From assembly GCF_014641455.1 (NCBI RefSeq), contig NZ_BMHT01000006.1, forward strand, positions 1 to 64,000: 64,000 nucleotides of DNA. The letters are read 5' to 3'. The DNA is from Hymenobacter cavernae (GTDB lineage Bacteria; Bacteroidota; Bacteroidia; Cytophagales; Hymenobacteraceae). This document shows, one piece after another, positions 62,485-64,000 of this stretch (positions are counted from its first letter, which is position 1; every line of letters begins with the position of its first letter). The notes below the pieces were generated by a model. It saw nothing but the letters and a program-made list of their open reading frames with translations, did not search any database and was not told where the DNA came from. The position numbers were made by a program, and so were the translations under genes.

Positions 62485-62958
62485 ATGGAAACCAACGAAA
62501 ATTCTTCTAAGTCTGATAAGTCGTCTGATTTTGATTTTAGCACTGGCGCCGAAAACCTTAAGGTTGGGCGCGACCTAGGTAAGCAGGACGGTGATGCTGG
62601 AGAAGGGCAGCATCCGCATGTCGCCGGGCAGGATGCGGTTCCAAACACGGCTAGCGACACGCCTCACTACGGCACCTTTGGCGTACCTTCTGACCAAGGC
62701 GAGGTGCTAGGCAGCGCCGGAAATAACCCACATGGCGCCGCCGCTCCCTCTACCACCGACCCTGATCAGCGGGGCAGCGTGCCGCAAAACCAAGACAACG
62801 CCGACGTGCTCGACCATATCGACGACAGCTACAACGCCCAGCGCGAATCGTACCGCCGCGATGACCCACGCTATGGTGGTGGCACCAGAAACTGGCCCAC
62901 TAACGAGCCTGCCAATCGCACTACCGAAGGCCCTGACCCAAACGAGGATAATATTTAG
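62485..62958 (+). CDS. Hydrophilic, probably disordered protein
   Basis: A 157-residue protein rich in Asp, Asn, Gly, Pro and Gln with no hydrophobic segment (SSDFDFSTGAENLKVGRDLG; GGTRNWPTNEPANRTTEG). The start at 62485 (METNENSSK) avoids a basic extension upstream. No family recognised. Its stop codon lies two bases before a 30-bp palindromic repeat. Confidence 0.7.
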   Translation: METNENSSKSDKSSDFDFSTGAENLKVGRDLGKQDGDAGEGQHPHVAGQDAVPNTASDTPHYGTFGVPSDQGEVLGSAGNNPHGAAAPSTTDPDQRGSVPQNQDNADVLDHIDDSYNAQRESYRRDDPRYGGGTRNWPTNEPANRTTEGPDPNEDNI

Positions 62959-62960
62959 TG

Positions 62961-63119
62961 TCTGAACCCCGGATTCCACGGATTTTGTGGGCTATTGATA
63001 ACCTATTGGGTCAACAGAAAAGCCTTTCCGCAAGCGGAAAGGCTTTTCTGTTTTAGGCTAGAAACAAAGCGGAAGCGAATCGGAACCGTCCACAAAATCC
63101 GTGGAATCCGGGGTTCAGA
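62961..63119. repeat. Nested palindrome: 30-bp outer repeat enclosing a 19-bp hairpin
   Basis: The outer arm TCTGAACCCCGGATTCCACG... (62961-62990) is repeated inversely without mismatch at 63090-63119. Inside lies a second perfect palindrome, AACAGAAAAGCCTTTCCGC (63013-63031) with its inverse (63034-63052) around AA, a strong terminator. The right outer arm includes the stop codon (63115-63117) of the converging receptor gene. Confidence 0.85.
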
Positions 63120-64000
63120 TTTTCCAGCCCAGGGTCACACCACCATAGTAATTGCGGCCGGGCGCGGGCTGGAAGTACCGCCTACCAAAGGCATTCAGGT
63201 CGTTGCCGAGGCTGTAGCGCCGGCCTAGTGCATTCTCAATACCGGCGTAAATGTCGGTTTCTAAGTGGCTGAGCAGGGTGCGGCGCCAGCCTGCGCGCGT
63301 GCCAAAGGTCCAGTAGCCGGTGGCATAGTCGGTGTTAGCATCGTTGAGCGGAATGCGCGCCTGATGGCTGACGGTTGGGTTCAGGTAAAAACCTAACCGA
63401 TGGCTCGCATCGAGGCCAGCGGTCAGGGTTTGCGGGGCGGTGCCGGTCAGGCGCTTACCGCTGTTGTCCTGGTCATTGTTTTGGTAGCTACCGAAGCGGA
63501 AGTGGTTATAAGCAAAGCTAGCCCACGCTCGCAAGCCGTACTGCGTCGGGACTTGGCCAGGGTCAGCAGACGTACCTAGGTTTTGCCGCCACAGCCAGCC
63601 GCTCACGGCTGCTTCTATGCCCCGCTGTCGGGTGTTGCCGGAGTTGAAAAACACACTTGTGCCGGCATCGGTGGTTCGTGTGACGATGGTTTGCCGCAAG
63701 CGGAAATCAAACAAAGCTAGGTCGAACGTGAGGCGGTTGTTGAAGGCCGTGCCCTTGGCACCTAGCTCGTAGCTGGTGCCGCGTTCGGCCTGCAAAGCCC
63801 GGTTCAGGCTGCCGTCGGAAGGTCGGATTTCTTCGTCGGTAGGGGGCGAAAAGCCGCTGCTGACACTGGCGTAGGCCGAAATACGCGGTGTCAGCTCCTT
63901 GAGCAGCGCTAGCCGCGGCGACACCTGCGGCTGGAAGTCGCGCTCAAACTGGTAGTTGTTGGGCTGCTTAGCCGCATCCGAAATGCGCGCAATGCGGTAG
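63115..64000 (-). CDS. TonB-dependent receptor, 3' part (continues beyond the window)
   Basis: The C-terminal 295 residues of an outer-membrane receptor; the frame is open to the window edge (YRIARISDAAKQPNNYQFERD). Barrel strands and the terminal aromatic-rich end (RRYFQPAPGRNYYGGVTLGW) with final KI support a TonB-dependent receptor of the FecA/siderophore or vitamin type (SGFSPPTDEEIRPSDGSLN and ENALGRRYSLGNDLNAFGRRY are typical). The N-terminal plug is outside the window, so SusC type cannot be excluded but seems less likely. Confidence 0.85.
   Translation of the reverse strand, partial: YRIARISDAAKQPNNYQFERDFQPQVSPRLALLKELTPRISAYASVSSGFSPPTDEEIRPSDGSLNRALQAERGTSYELGAKGTAFNNRLTFDLALFDFRLRQTIVTRTTDAGTSVFFNSGNTRQRGIEAAVSGWLWRQNLGTSADPGQVPTQYGLRAWASFAYNHFRFGSYQNNDQDNSGKRLTGTAPQTLTAGLDASHRLGFYLNPTVSHQARIPLNDANTDYATGYWTFGTRAGWRRTLLSHLETDIYAGIENALGRRYSLGNDLNAFGRRYFQPAPGRNYYGGVTLGWKI

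Overview
The window looks like a chromosomal segment of a Bacteroidota bacterium, most likely the genus Hymenobacter (Cytophagales). The reasons are SusC/SusD outer-membrane pairs, four secreted proteins with type IX secretion (T9SS) C-terminal sorting domains, promoters of the Bacteroidota form (TTG, 18-19 bases, TAnnTTTG), no clear Shine-Dalgarno sequences, fairly GC-rich genes with AT-rich spacers, and many CTAG-containing words. The genus is inferred; no rRNA gene body is present.

Layout. At 1-370 lie the leader and tandem promoters of an rRNA operon that runs leftward out of the window. At 1.3-10.1 kb a leftward operon encodes SusC, SusD, a double DUF1080 protein, a Gfo/Idh/MocA oxidoreductase and a DUF6807 (PmoA-like) protein. 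Its promoter overlaps a LacI-type double operator at 10268-10297. Divergent from it are ApbE and a second Gfo/Idh/MocA protein, facing a NIPSNAP protein. These suggest uptake and oxidation/hydrolysis of a sugar or glycoside through a 3-keto intermediate. From 14 to 31 kb are a DUF937-OmpA membrane protein, two bestrophin channels, a TonB-type outer-membrane receptor flanked by repeated operator-like palindromes, a LytTR regulator with a degenerate receiver, an S41 peptidase, a second SusC/SusD pair and a retropepsin-like protease. From 31 to 47 kb are T9SS cargo proteins, tRNA-Met, a HAD phosphatase coupled to an M50 protease, pgk, a double D-Ala-D-Ala ligase-like protein, a PASTA protein, rhodanese, ohrR-ohr and recQ. 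From 48 to 64 kb are a phage-type protein, lolD, sucC, a second ohr, tRNA-Arg, a frameshifted gene, catalase, a TlpA-like thioredoxin, two related T9SS proteins, a fasciclin protein, two very hydrophilic proteins, a GNAT protein and the 3' part of another TonB receptor.

No CRISPR array, insertion sequence, prophage or defence island is visible. The most unusual signal belongs to no single gene. The palindrome CCTAGG and its relatives (SCTAGGT) occur about once per kilobase (64 hand-counted), are strongly enriched between genes, and often sit at the apex of terminator hairpins. This resembles the HIP1 iterated palindrome of cyanobacteria in behaviour, not in sequence. Several families of long palindromic repeats are also present, and one repeat-like stretch appears to have been inserted in frame into the D-Ala ligase-like gene.
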